Shown one piece after another: positions 8,369-17,329 of a DNA stretch of 61,442 nucleotides. The stretch is from Bacteroides faecalis (GTDB taxonomy: Bacteria; Bacteroidota; Bacteroidia; Bacteroidales; Bacteroidaceae): contig NZ_BHWB01000025.1 in the NCBI RefSeq assembly GCF_003865075.1, positions 1 to 61,442 of the forward strand. Direction: 5' to 3'. The number at the start of each line of letters is the position of its first letter. The first letter of the stretch is position 1. Both the position numbers and the translations under genes were made by a program. The notes under the pieces are model-generated. The model ran no database searches. It saw nothing but the letters and a program-made list of their open reading frames with translations, and was not told the DNA's origin.

Positions 8369-10285
8369 TTATTTGTCTAAGGCTTCCATTAATTGTTCTT
8401 TGATAACTTCTGCCTTTGATAATCCGGTTTCCCTGTAGGATATATTTCCTTCCCGATCAATGATTAAGTATGTTGGTACTCCCCGAATATTCAAATTTTC
8501 TATCAGATAATCCCATTGATTATCTTTTAGTCTGAAATGTTCTCCGTGTATATCGGGTATTATTTTATTCCAAGTTTCTTTGGGAGAAGTTTCTCCTGTA
8601 ATGTATAGATAGATAATATCCTTATCTTTCAATTCTTCTTTCATTGGTGTTAATGTCTTGTGTGCTCTAAGACATGGACCACACCAAGTTGTCCAAAAAT
8701 CTACCATTAACACATGTCCCCGGTATTTTGAAATGATAGAAGGAAATAACTCTTTGTTGATTACCTCTCCCGCTTCATTGACTGTAAATCCACTCTTCTT
8801 TTTATTCAATTCGATTGTTTCTATCAGTTTTTTGTTTGTTTGAGTAAGCAGTTCGGTATAAGCAGGTGAGGAAAGTTTTTTTAATCGAACTTTCTGTTCT
8901 GCTGTCAAAGGTGTAAAATCTTTCAAAGCTGAATAAATATTCTGAACCTCAATATAGTCAAATAAAGCACCTTTGTCTGTGCCTAATGCTTCTTTGAGTA
9001 CATTTTCCTTGTCGGGGATAATATCTAAAATATTCACCATTGATGCATACCTATCATTATACAAAGCTTTAGTAGTATTGATGGATGAGAATTTCTTCAA
9101 TACATTATAATATTCTTTCGGAATATTGATTGGATTATTTTTGAAATATTCAGCAGCTTTTCCTCTATCCAACTTATTGATTTTTATATATGCATATTCT
9201 AAATCTCTGATTGTAGTGGCAATGCAGGACGTTGTTATAATGTCTAATTTAATGTTTAATAGTTCTTTGCAAGCTTTACTATATTTAGATTGTGCAATCT
9301 TTTTTCGGATCGTTGGAATAGATTTCAATATATAATTTTTATATTCCTCTGCACTTTTTCCGGAAATAGCCTTAAGGTAATCCATGTAATCGTGATCTCC
9401 TAATGTCATATCTAAATCCACTGTTAAAAACTCTTGTTGCAAACTAGCGAGATAACCTTTAAAATAGGCAGTGGCTCCGTAACTTTTGGCTTTCTTTTGT
9501 AAGCGTGATTGCTGCCGGCAAAGTTCTTTAGGATTTATTGCAATATATGTTTCTTCGTGTGGAGCTACAAGACATACTACGTTGCCGTAAGAGAAAGTTA
9601 ATGCAATATTCGTAACTGTCGGAATTCCTATTTCTGTTTGAAAGGTCCCGTCTTCATTGATTTTAAGATAGCTTGTGTTGTCTTCTCTGAAAGCAGGATT
9701 GAACACATGTATTCTGCATTCTCTTGGCATATCTTTTTGATAATCCAGAATTCTTCCTTTCAATACAGCAGTTCCATAAGATAGTTCTGGGATGGGTAAA
9801 GTTGTTTTTTTGTTCATTTTGTGCACAACCAACTCTTGTGGTAATTGTTGCTTTTCAAATGCTTTCTTGTTTAACTGAATTCCCCAGATTTTAAATGCTT
9901 TTTCATCATTTCCTTCGATAAAATCAACCAAAGTAATGTTTGGAGGAAGTGGGGGGAAAATGAGCTGAAATTCAGTCTCACCAGATTCAGGCATCCAAAA
10001 TTCTTGGTCTAATGTGATGCCAACTCCTCTACGTATTGGGTATATGGTTCCGTTATTGTCTTTAAGGAAACTTCCTGCTGCAATTTTTATCCAATGTTTA
10101 GGCTCATAGAATGCTTTGATATATAATGTAGTAGCTGTGTCGTTAATGACAATCTTTTCAATTTCAATGGTAGTGGAACTCCAAGCTGTAAAAGGAGGAC
10201 ATTCAATGACTCTATCTTTTGCTTGTATTTGCACTATGCAAATAGTACAAAACAGAAAACTTATAATCCATGTGAATTTTTTCAT
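8369..10285 (-). CDS. TlpA-like thioredoxin-fold thiol-disulfide oxidoreductase
   Basis: A 638-residue exported protein. Residues 1-22 form a signal peptide (KFTWIISFLFCTICIVQIQA). The long middle part, about 25-490, is of the type found before the TlpA domain in Bacteroides, with a beta-rich start and a helical part. The C-terminal TlpA/AhpC-TSA domain has DFWTTWCGPC with Cys535 and Cys538, and the cis-Pro segment RGVPTYLIIDREG. It is expected to exchange thiols in the periplasm; its substrate is unknown. It lies 36 bp before the two-TonB_C-domain gene and 142 bp after the BlaR1-like gene, whose terminator intervenes, so it may have its own promoter (a TATATTTG box lies on the minus strand at 10308-10315). 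Confidence 0.85.
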   Translation of the reverse strand: MKKFTWIISFLFCTICIVQIQAKDRVIECPPFTAWSSTTIEIEKIVINDTATTLYIKAFYEPKHWIKIAAGSFLKDNNGTIYPIRRGVGITLDQEFWMPESGETEFQLIFPPLPPNITLVDFIEGNDEKAFKIWGIQLNKKAFEKQQLPQELVVHKMNKKTTLPIPELSYGTAVLKGRILDYQKDMPRECRIHVFNPAFREDNTSYLKINEDGTFQTEIGIPTVTNIALTFSYGNVVCLVAPHEETYIAINPKELCRQQSRLQKKAKSYGATAYFKGYLASLQQEFLTVDLDMTLGDHDYMDYLKAISGKSAEEYKNYILKSIPTIRKKIAQSKYSKACKELLNIKLDIITTSCIATTIRDLEYAYIKINKLDRGKAAEYFKNNPINIPKEYYNVLKKFSSINTTKALYNDRYASMVNILDIIPDKENVLKEALGTDKGALFDYIEVQNIYSALKDFTPLTAEQKVRLKKLSSPAYTELLTQTNKKLIETIELNKKKSGFTVNEAGEVINKELFPSIISKYRGHVLMVDFWTTWCGPCLRAHKTLTPMKEELKDKDIIYLYITGETSPKETWNKIIPDIHGEHFRLKDNQWDYLIENLNIRGVPTYLIIDREGNISYRETGLSKAEVIKEQLMEALDK

Positions 10286-10349
10286 GAGTATTGCATTTGG
10301 TATGCAACAAATATAAATAAATATTTGTGTTTTTCCTAATTATAATAAG

Positions 10350-10387
10350 AAAAAGAAGTTGTATCAATCTTGATATAACTTCTTTTT
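10350..10387 (-). terminator. Terminator after the blaI-blaR1 pair
   Basis: Arms 10350-10366 and 10371-10387 pair over 17 positions with one G-U, loop of four. On the minus strand the second arm ends in a T-run. It stands 41 bp past the stop of the M56 gene. Confidence 0.6.
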
Positions 10388-10427
10388 AATCCTTTTTTGG
10401 AAGGATGTTCTGTATTTTATCTATAAC

Positions 10428-12278
10428 CTATTGTAAGCGGAATGTAATAGGTAATGTAAATTCTACATTGATAGGTTCCCCTTTGTTTTCTCCTGGTTCC
10501 CATTCCGGCATTTCACTTATTACGCGAATAGCCTCTGCATCTAAATAAGGCGATACACTCTGTTGTACGTTTATATTTGATATTTTGCCATCCTTTCCCA
10601 CGGTCATCCTTAAGATCACTTTACCTTGTTCTTTCTTTTTCTGAGCGATTGTCGGATATTTGATGTTTTGGGCTATGAATCGCATTAAGGCCTCTTCTCC
10701 TCCCGGGAATTTGGGCATCTTTTCTATTGTATCAGCGACAGCTTCTTCTTCGGATGTTTCACTAGGGGCATATCCCGTAACTACTACTTCTGACAGAACG
10801 GCTTTTTTCACTTCTTCCAGTGGTAGAGGCTTCTCTACTCGTCTGGTTAGTGCAATCAATTTTGTTTCTGGTTTTTTCGGACCATTCAACCGGAACATAA
10901 TAGGAACTGTAAATTTTACACTGACTGCCTTGCCACGTTGCCTGCCGGGAATCCACTTCGGCATACGTGAAATGACTCTTTCGGCTTCTTTGTCGAGATA
11001 GGGATCTACACTGTTTACAGTTTTTATGTCTGATATGCTACCATCTTTTCTAACAACGAACTGTACGATTACCCGTCCCTGCGTTCCTTTTTCATGGGCT
11101 ATTTCCGGGTATCTTATGTTATTTCTCAGAAACAGTTGAAGTGCCTCTAGTCCTCCTGGGAATTCAGGCATCTGTTCTACAACTTCAAAAAGAACATCTT
11201 CCGGAATGGTATCTTTGATAGCAGTCACTTCCGGTTGTTGAGCTACTTCTTGTTGAGCTACTAGTTGTTGTGATTTTACAATTTGGGGAGTTTCAGATAC
11301 TTGTATTTGTGGAATCGTTACTTCTGCAGGAGAAGGAGTAGATTGTACAAATACTTCATCCATCATTTCTTTTGCAAATTTTGTGGTAGTGCGTGCCACC
11401 ATCTCGATATTGCTGACAATCATCAACAGTATTGCTAATGGAAGAAACATTAGATATTTTGTTCTTCCTATTCCTTTTGTTCTTCTTTTGTTCATCATTT
11501 TAATTCGATTTTTGAGTGGTAAAACATTGAAACTATTGGATAAATTTGCTGCAGCCTTGTGATGAGTCAGTCCCAATAAATGGTATTGGTATGATTTACT
11601 GTCATGTCCGGTTTTTAATACTTGATGGTCTGCCATATATTCCAGATTGTTTCTGACTTCGCGTTTCATTAGCCAAATAAAGGGATTAAACCAACAAGCG
11701 ATGCACATTATTTCGCTGATAAGTACATCTGCTGAGTGATATTGGCGGGCATGAGTTTTTTCGTGAGTAATTATCTCACTAATTTCCGATTCCGTATGAG
11801 TGAATGGGTATATAAATATCCAATTGAAAAAAGAAAAGGGGCCACTTTCCTTTTTTAAAAGATGGATATTCGTACCTTGTATATTGCTTTTAGGGCATTG
11901 AATATGTAGTCGTATAATACAACCTAATTGAATAAAAAAACGTAGTAGAAGAAGCAATAGAACTCCCCAATAAACGTACTCCAGAATTAATGTGAGTAGC
12001 TCTTGCCAATTGAAATTTGTTTCTGGTGACACTACTATTGCTTGTTCTGGTAGTATGATCGTTGCATAAAGGTCCGCCATTGCTACCATAGGTTTATTAG
12101 CCTTTATCCATTCCTGGATATTCAGTAAAGGATAAACGATGGAGATTGCAAAGAAACAAAGCAGGGCCGTCCGTCGCCACCGGAAAAAGGTGTCTTTATA
12201 AAAGAACAACCGATAGAATGCGTAGAACAATGCGATTGCTATATTAATCTTTAGAAAATAGGCGAGTTCCGGAGTCAT
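10428..12278 (-). CDS. BlaR1-type M56 family membrane metallopeptidase with two TonB_C domains
   Basis: BlaR1/MecR1 proteins sense an external signal and, through a cytosolic-facing zinc protease, cause loss of the BlaI repressor. Here residues 1-130 hold three to four membrane helices, the zinc motif HEKTH is at 172-176 (followed by EVRNNLEYMAD with a likely third ligand), and a further membrane segment lies at about 272-292. The sensor part is not a penicillin-binding domain: it has a linker (about 305-360) and two TonB_C domains (about 365-465 and 517-616), each with MP.FPGG...L and GRV..FVV..DGSISD-like motifs. The gene follows blaI by 14 bp. The signal sensed is unknown, and beta-lactams are not implied. 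Confidence 0.87.
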   Translation of the reverse strand: MTPELAYFLKINIAIALFYAFYRLFFYKDTFFRWRRTALLCFFAISIVYPLLNIQEWIKANKPMVAMADLYATIILPEQAIVVSPETNFNWQELLTLILEYVYWGVLLLLLLRFFIQLGCIIRLHIQCPKSNIQGTNIHLLKKESGPFSFFNWIFIYPFTHTESEISEIITHEKTHARQYHSADVLISEIMCIACWFNPFIWLMKREVRNNLEYMADHQVLKTGHDSKSYQYHLLGLTHHKAAANLSNSFNVLPLKNRIKMMNKRRTKGIGRTKYLMFLPLAILLMIVSNIEMVARTTTKFAKEMMDEVFVQSTPSPAEVTIPQIQVSETPQIVKSQQLVAQQEVAQQPEVTAIKDTIPEDVLFEVVEQMPEFPGGLEALQLFLRNNIRYPEIAHEKGTQGRVIVQFVVRKDGSISDIKTVNSVDPYLDKEAERVISRMPKWIPGRQRGKAVSVKFTVPIMFRLNGPKKPETKLIALTRRVEKPLPLEEVKKAVLSEVVVTGYAPSETSEEEAVADTIEKMPKFPGGEEALMRFIAQNIKYPTIAQKKKEQGKVILRMTVGKDGKISNINVQQSVSPYLDAEAIRVISEMPEWEPGENKGEPINVEFTLPITFRLQ

Positions 12279-12292
12279 GGCAAAATATATTT

Positions 12293-12664
12293 TTATTTAT
12301 TCTTTTCTTTTCCTTTCTCTATCAGGTCAATGATTTCTTTCAGGTCATTGGCAGAAATTTTATTGTCTTTTGCAAAGAAGGATACCATTTCTTTATAAGA
12401 GTTTTCAAAGTAGTTGCGTACTACCCCACTCATAAAGTGACGTTTATACTCACATTCGCGGATAGCGGGAGTATATTCATAAGTGTTACCTACACGTTTA
12501 GGGGTTACATATCCTTTACGTTCCAGGTTTTTCACAATAGATGCTACTGTTGTATAAGGAGGTGCTGGCTGTGGAAACTTAGCTACGATATCTTTTACAA
12601 AACAACTCTGCAACTCCCAAATGTAGATCATTACCTCTTCTTCTTGTATGCTTAATTTTTCCAT
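12293..12664 (-). CDS. BlaI/MecI/CopY family transcriptional repressor
   Basis: A 123-residue winged-helix repressor. Its N-terminal half carries the family motif EEEVMIYIWELQSCFVKDI and the recognition region PPYTTVASIVKNLERKGYV, then the wing GNTYEYTPAI. The C-terminal half is a helical dimerisation arm. BlaI-type proteins bind palindromes upstream of their own operon; two such palindromes lie 17-52 bp before this ATG. It pairs with the M56 protease gene immediately downstream. Which genes beyond its own operon it controls cannot be told from the window. Confidence 0.9.
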   Translation of the reverse strand: MEKLSIQEEEVMIYIWELQSCFVKDIVAKFPQPAPPYTTVASIVKNLERKGYVTPKRVGNTYEYTPAIRECEYKRHFMSGVVRNYFENSYKEMVSFFAKDNKISANDLKEIIDLIEKGKEKNK

Positions 12665-12673
12665 AAAGATATT

Positions 12674-12723
12674 TGTTTAATTACGAATCTTTCGCAAATC
12701 TACGAATCTTTCGTAATTAAACA
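12674..12723 (-). promoter_or_regulatory. BlaI-type double operator with embedded promoter
   Basis: Two dyads with half-site TACGAA: 12681-12697 (TTACGAATCTTTCGCAA) and 12700-12716 (CTACGAATCTTTCGTAA), centres 19 bp apart. A perfect 14-bp inverted repeat (12674-12687 with 12710-12723) encloses both. On the minus strand TAGATTTG (plus 12695-12702), a match to the Bacteroides -7 element, falls between and across the dyads, so a bound repressor would block RNA polymerase. An ATTG lies about 19 bp further upstream. Confidence 0.72.
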
Positions 12724-12882
12724 ATAGATAGAGGGTTAAATGTTGCAAACGATTCGTGTATGTACGGAAAGCTTAAATTAGGATTGTGACTATTTAAATT
12801 AAGAAGCTGATAGTTCCATAACCAATTTAAATGAGCTTTTATAGCTGTAGAATATTTTTCATGCAAAAAATGCTATCAAATA

Positions 12883-12913
12883 TTTCTTTATATAAAAAAA
12901 CTAAATACATTTG
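12883..12913 (+). promoter_or_regulatory. Possible promoter for the outer-membrane protein gene
   Basis: TTTC at 12883-12886 and TACATTTG at 12906-12913, 19 bp apart, resemble the Bacteroides promoter. It lies 122 bp before the gene. The rest of the 362-bp spacer between blaI and the outer-membrane gene holds the BlaI operator and AT-rich DNA in which I see no gene. Confidence 0.45.
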
Positions 12914-13035
12914 TAGACACAAAATAAATATGGGTGTATTCTGGCCTTTGAAAGGTTGAGATTTTTTCCCTGCACTTATCCTAAAACTATAAATAATGCC
13001 TTCATGGGAAAAAGAAGGCAATAAAAATGAATAGT

Positions 13036-13695
13036 ATGAAAAAAGGTTTGATTCTTGTGCTATTTGCACTGATTTCTGTCGTTTCTTATTCTCAAGTTTC
13101 ATGGAATGCCAAAGTTGGTATGAATATGAGTAATTTCACTGGTGATGCTTTCAAAGACAGTAAGATGAGAGTTGGTTTTAATGTTGGAGTTGGGATGGAG
13201 TATCAGTTTAGTGAGATGTGGTCTATTCAACCTTCATTGATGCTTACTCAGAAAGGAACAAAAGTGGAGGTGAATGAAGAAGATGTTACTGCTAAAGTGA
13301 AATTAAATCCAATGTATCTTGAACTTCCGATTATGGCAGCTGCTAGATTTGCAATTGCTGACAATCAAAACATTGTAGTAAAAGCTGGTCCATATCTAGC
13401 TTTTGGTATTTCCGGAAAAATGAAAACTAGTCTTTCGGGAGATTTGGAAGGGTATTCAGAAGAAGATATTTTAGATTATTTTGATCTTCCTAAAGATATG
13501 GATCTTTATAAAGATATCAATGATGGTGGTTTGGGCATGAAGAGATTTGACTTTGGCCTTGGTGTAGGTGTAGCATATGAAATTAATAAATTCTTTGTTG
13601 ATTTGACAGGAGAATTTGGATTAACTAAGCTTGGTGATGGTGAGGGTGCTCCCAAAAATCTGAACTTCTCGATTGGTGTTGGTTATAAATTCTAA
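13036..13695 (+). CDS. Outer-membrane beta-barrel protein (PorT/OmpW-like fold)
   Basis: A 219-residue exported protein with a clear signal peptide (MKKGLILVLFALISVVSYS, then Q). The mature part alternates polar and hydrophobic residues in strands such as SWNAKVGMNMSNF, MRVGFNVGVGMEYQF, LELPIMAAARFA and FDFGLGVGVAYEI, and ends NFSIGVGYKF with a terminal Phe, as in outer-membrane barrels. This fits the 'porin family/outer membrane beta-barrel' domain common in Bacteroides. The ATG at 13036 is preferred over that at 13027 because it opens a canonical signal peptide. Monocistronic, with its own terminator. Its role is not evident. Confidence 0.82.
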   Translation: MKKGLILVLFALISVVSYSQVSWNAKVGMNMSNFTGDAFKDSKMRVGFNVGVGMEYQFSEMWSIQPSLMLTQKGTKVEVNEEDVTAKVKLNPMYLELPIMAAARFAIADNQNIVVKAGPYLAFGISGKMKTSLSGDLEGYSEEDILDYFDLPKDMDLYKDINDGGLGMKRFDFGLGVGVAYEINKFFVDLTGEFGLTKLGDGEGAPKNLNFSIGVGYKF

Positions 13696-13731
13696 TCACA
13701 GATTATATTCTTTATAATAATTTTTAGATAG

Positions 13732-13768
13732 GTCCCTCGCTCAATCAAATGAGTGAGGGACACTTTTT
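13732..13768 (+). terminator. Terminator after the beta-barrel gene
   Basis: Arms 13732-13743 (GTCCCTCGCTCA) and 13750-13761 (TGAGTGAGGGAC) pair with one mismatch and a 6-nt loop, followed by five Ts at 13764-13768. Confidence 0.8.
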
Positions 13769-13829
13769 GGTATGGGCTGGAAAGTCTTTTAGATATTGTT
13801 TCGGTTTTGTTAATGAGAAATAACTGAGG

Positions 13830-15080
13830 TTACGTTTTTTCTAGCTTTATTTTCTCTTTCAATTCTCTATATCTCTTAATTGCATGTTTCCGGCTCATCA
13901 TGATTTGCCAGCGATATACCAAACAGGTGGTTATAAAGTAAATTCCGGCCTGTATCCATAAAGCTTTATATTCAAAAGCAACTTCACTAAGAGTAGCTCC
14001 CATATTGTTGATTTTTACAAAACCATTGATTCCGAATGTTGATGGAAACAGGTAAGAAACATATTTCCAAAAAGGAGGGATGGCTGCTCCGGGCCATGAA
14101 ATCCCCGAAATAAATAATAAAGGTACTGATGTGAATACAAATATCAACATACAAGTTTCCCGGTTACGGATAGCGATGGACGCTGTCATTGCAAAGAAAA
14201 TACAAGCCGCTAAATAGGGGGCAACAAACAACACCAAAGATTCTGGTTGTCCTATTTGGTTGAGACTGAACAAACGGGGGACAACGAAAAGAACATAGAA
14301 TGACACCAGTATATAAACCATGAAATAACTGAGCCCTTTCCCTAATACAATTCGCAATGTTCCGTTATAATGCCGGTTGATAGGAACAAGGTCTTTAAAA
14401 CGGTTGTGCTCACGGGCAGTTCCGGCGGCAAGTCCGATACCTAACAATAACGTTTGCTGAATAATCAAAACTAGTACCGCAGGGATTAGGAAAGCAGCAA
14501 AGCCGGTAGTCGGATTGAAAATAGAGATTTCTTCGTATTCAATCGGGTAAGCTGTAATCTCGTCTTGTCGTTCCGTTGTATTTCCGCTTCGGGCTATTTT
14601 GATATCTTTGTTCATATCCAGTGAAACAGCTGTATTGGCGAGTAGCATGGACTTATAGTATAACAGTCCGCTCATGTCACAGTAAATACTGACTTGAGTT
14701 TGTTCGCCTTTGGCAATGTTATCACTGAAATCAGAAGGTATATAAATGATTCCATATGCACGTCTGTTCTTCAGCATTTGCTTAGCTTCTTCCATGTCTG
14801 CACAGTATGAAACAATTTGTATATCTGGTGTAGCGTCTACTTTACGAAGATATTCACGACTTAAAGAAGAATGTGAATCGTTTACTACAACCGCCGGAAC
14901 TTCACGAACCACTTCATTGTCATAAATGAAGCTATAAATCAGTGGATAACCCAATGGGACTAGGAGGAAGAATATCAGTACTCCTTGGTCACGGAAAGTC
15001 GTCTGAAACTCATGTTTCCAGATATAAAACAGGTCATTGATGCCTTGGGCTATCTTATCTTTTAATTTTATATCTTTCAT
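13830..15080 (-). CDS. ABC-2 type transporter permease (second of pair)
   Basis: Membrane subunit of an ABC-2 exporter, 416 residues. An N-terminal helix (about 28-52) is followed by a large extracytoplasmic domain (about 55-200), then five to six helices including FAAFLIPAVLVLIIQQTLLLGIGLAAGTAREHN, LSYFMVYILVSFYVLF and MLIFVFTSVPLLFISGISWP, a standard ABC2_membrane_3 layout. Its ATG directly follows the stop codon of the sister permease gene. No ATP-binding protein gene lies in the operon, so the energy source must be encoded elsewhere. It is last in the tolC-hlyD-permease-permease operon. Confidence 0.88.
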   Translation of the reverse strand: MKDIKLKDKIAQGINDLFYIWKHEFQTTFRDQGVLIFFLLVPLGYPLIYSFIYDNEVVREVPAVVVNDSHSSLSREYLRKVDATPDIQIVSYCADMEEAKQMLKNRRAYGIIYIPSDFSDNIAKGEQTQVSIYCDMSGLLYYKSMLLANTAVSLDMNKDIKIARSGNTTERQDEITAYPIEYEEISIFNPTTGFAAFLIPAVLVLIIQQTLLLGIGLAAGTAREHNRFKDLVPINRHYNGTLRIVLGKGLSYFMVYILVSFYVLFVVPRLFSLNQIGQPESLVLFVAPYLAACIFFAMTASIAIRNRETCMLIFVFTSVPLLFISGISWPGAAIPPFWKYVSYLFPSTFGINGFVKINNMGATLSEVAFEYKALWIQAGIYFITTCLVYRWQIMMSRKHAIKRYRELKEKIKLEKT

Positions 15081-16262
15081 TTAGGGTATATATTTATAGT
15101 AAATCAATGCTTCTTTCAGTCGGTGAACCACAAAGAAAGGAAGCATCATAAATATTAGCAATGCCATATAGTTAGACCATGAATAAGCCATGCTATATCC
15201 GTTTAATGCCTGATCGACATAAATCAGGAAGTAATGACGTAGTGGGAATAAGTTGCTCAGTGCCTGAAGAACAGGATGCATTGCCATGACCGGAAATGAA
15301 AATCCGGAGATGGAGAAAGAGATTACTCCCCATAATGAAGCGAAGCTCAGCCCCAGTCGTAAGGTAGGTAGTGTTCCTATCATGACAATGCCACAACATT
15401 GAGAAGCCAGTACCAGACAAAGAGTGGCAAAGATCATTGGAAGAATACCGCTATTACAGGGAAAATGTAAGAAACCATATAGGTATACATTATAGAATAT
15501 TCCCATGATAAAGAAGACTACCGTATGAGGTAATAACTTACCGGCCAATGCAATATAAATTGAATTATTACTCATGCGAAGCCATTCGCGGGCAGTGCGG
15601 TCCTTAATCTCCACGCCAATTGCATAAACGGTTACCATGAATATGAGTAACATGAGTACCCCCGGTATGATCGTGTTACAAAGATATACCGAATAATTTA
15701 GCCAGGGATTATTTAATGGGTGCGTGTCGATCACAATTGGTTGTAAATAAGCCATTGCCTGACTCTCTGTTGCACCTTTGGCATACAAAACACTTCGCGC
15801 AGCCGCTCCGGAAGTTAGTTCTCCCATCATTTTCATGTCTCTGAAAAGTAAGGAGCCTGCTATCAGATATGAATAGTTGGTATAAAAAGAGAGGGTCGGT
15901 TGCTTTTGACTTTGTGCTTCGACAGAAAGACCTTTCGGGATGTAGAAGAATCCATAGATTTTTCCTTCTTGTAGAGCAATTCGCGCATCGGTTACATTGC
16001 TGTAGTGGGCTACCACTCCCGTTTGAGAGAAAGCGTCCAAGTTACGAACAATATTGCGCGAAGTGGAAGAGTCATCCATATCCACAACTCCGGCAGGCAA
16101 GTTTTGAGGAAGTCCCGAACCCATAAGGGTAGTGAAGAAGATATAGCAGAATAGGGGAGCAATCACCATACAAAACAGATAGAGTGGTCGCGATACCAAT
16201 CGGCGACACTCTCGTTGCATGACTTGCCATAAAGCTATATATTTCTTTTCTTTCTCTTTCAT
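15081..16262 (-). CDS. ABC-2 type transporter permease (first of pair)
   Basis: A 393-residue permease paralogous to the next gene. It has a leading helix (LYLFCMVIAPLFCYIFFTTLM), an extracytoplasmic domain with GVVDMDDSSTSRNIV, and C-terminal helices including IPGVLMLLIFMVTVYAIGVEIKDRTAREW, a motif typical of ABC2_membrane_3 proteins. The start codon lies 2 bp past the HlyD stop, and the stop codon abuts the next start, so the two permeases are surely co-translated and likely form a heterodimer. The arrangement recalls the enterobacterial yhiI-rbbA-yhhJ type, but without the ATPase. Confidence 0.88.
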   Translation of the reverse strand: MKEKEKKYIALWQVMQRECRRLVSRPLYLFCMVIAPLFCYIFFTTLMGSGLPQNLPAGVVDMDDSSTSRNIVRNLDAFSQTGVVAHYSNVTDARIALQEGKIYGFFYIPKGLSVEAQSQKQPTLSFYTNYSYLIAGSLLFRDMKMMGELTSGAAARSVLYAKGATESQAMAYLQPIVIDTHPLNNPWLNYSVYLCNTIIPGVLMLLIFMVTVYAIGVEIKDRTAREWLRMSNNSIYIALAGKLLPHTVVFFIMGIFYNVYLYGFLHFPCNSGILPMIFATLCLVLASQCCGIVMIGTLPTLRLGLSFASLWGVISFSISGFSFPVMAMHPVLQALSNLFPLRHYFLIYVDQALNGYSMAYSWSNYMALLIFMMLPFFVVHRLKEALIYYKYIP

Positions 16263-16264
16263 GA

Positions 16265-17257
16265 TTATTTATCGATAATGACCGACATACCCGGACGGAG
16301 ATTTTCTACAGTCTCCAGAGTATTAGCCTTTACTTCGAATGTTTTCAGGTCAAACTGACCAGTTGTTTTAGTTGCTTTCCAGGCAGCGTAAGTACCTAGA
16401 TCTTTCAAGTAATATACTTTCAGTTTGATCGTTTTATTATCCAATGCAGGAACGATTGCTTCGAATTCGGCTCCCATAGTCAGGTTTTTGAGTAAATCCT
16501 CGCGTACATTGAATGAGACCCACATGTCGTCAAGTTCTGCAATATTCATAATGGGAGCCCCTGTTCCGACCAGTTCTCCAACCTTTGGGAAAATCTCGGA
16601 GACTTCCCCGGCTGCCGGAGCTATGAGATAAGTCTCTTTGATATACGATTCTACTTCTGCAACAGCTCCTTTGGCACGATTTACTAAAGCTTCCGCTGCC
16701 ATTTTATCCTCACGTTCCGCTCCGTTTTTTGCCATCGTATATTGTGCTTTGGCTGCTTTTTCTGTAGCGATAGCAGCGTCACGTTGTGCAGTTACTTCAT
16801 CTAGCTTTTGGGCGGGCATCACCCCCTGCTCAAATAGATTCTTAACTCTCTTGTAAGATTTCTCGGCGATGGTAACTCCGGCTTGTGCTTTTTGCCACAT
16901 TTCGTATGCTGCCTGAATTTGTTCCTGACGTGCTCCTTTGATTGCTTTTTCATTTTGTGCCTGAGCGGCAGCTTCAGCAGCACGTGCCTGTTCCATCTTT
17001 GCCATAACATCAGGGGCTTCCAAAATAGCTAGAGTATCTCCTGTATTGACCTTTTGTCCTTCTTTCACGCGAAACTCCAAAATGCGTCCCGGAACTTTGC
17101 TTGAAACACGATATTCCGTTACCTCAGCTTGTCCCTGAATGATTTCGGGACCTTTGCGAAGCATAAAGAAACCAACGACTGCAACAATTGCGATCACTCC
17201 CAATAAAGTGAGAAATGCAAGTAGCATATTACTGTTTTGTGATTTTGTAGAGGTCAT
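16265..17257 (-). CDS. HlyD-family periplasmic adaptor (membrane fusion) protein
   Basis: Links an inner-membrane transporter to a TolC channel. 330 residues: an anchor helix (LLAFLTLLGVIAIVAVVGFFML, about 10-31), a first half-lipoyl segment (EYRVSSKVPGRILEFRVKEGQKVNTGDTLAILEAP), a long Ala/Lys/Glu-rich coiled-coil hairpin (about 80-200), the second half-lipoyl (YLIAPAAGEVSEIFPKVGELVG) and a beta-barrel domain to NLRPGMSVIIDK. It sits between tolC (72 bp upstream) and the permease pair, so its partners are clear. Cargo is unknown. Confidence 0.92.
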   Translation of the reverse strand: MTSTKSQNSNMLLAFLTLLGVIAIVAVVGFFMLRKGPEIIQGQAEVTEYRVSSKVPGRILEFRVKEGQKVNTGDTLAILEAPDVMAKMEQARAAEAAAQAQNEKAIKGARQEQIQAAYEMWQKAQAGVTIAEKSYKRVKNLFEQGVMPAQKLDEVTAQRDAAIATEKAAKAQYTMAKNGAEREDKMAAEALVNRAKGAVAEVESYIKETYLIAPAAGEVSEIFPKVGELVGTGAPIMNIAELDDMWVSFNVREDLLKNLTMGAEFEAIVPALDNKTIKLKVYYLKDLGTYAAWKATKTTGQFDLKTFEVKANTLETVENLRPGMSVIIDK

Positions 17258-17329
17258 ATCATATTGATTTTTAAATTACTAAATTGTTTTTGAATGAAGA
17301 ATGAGGAATGTTCTCGTTCTTCATTTAAT

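Noticed and set aside
10428..12664. Beta-lactam resistance locus
   Set aside because: The BlaI/BlaR1-type pair lacks a penicillin-binding sensor domain and no beta-lactamase gene is nearby.
12839..13102. Minus-strand open frame of 87 codons
   Set aside because: It overlaps the start of the beta-barrel gene and its promoter region, with no recognisable features.
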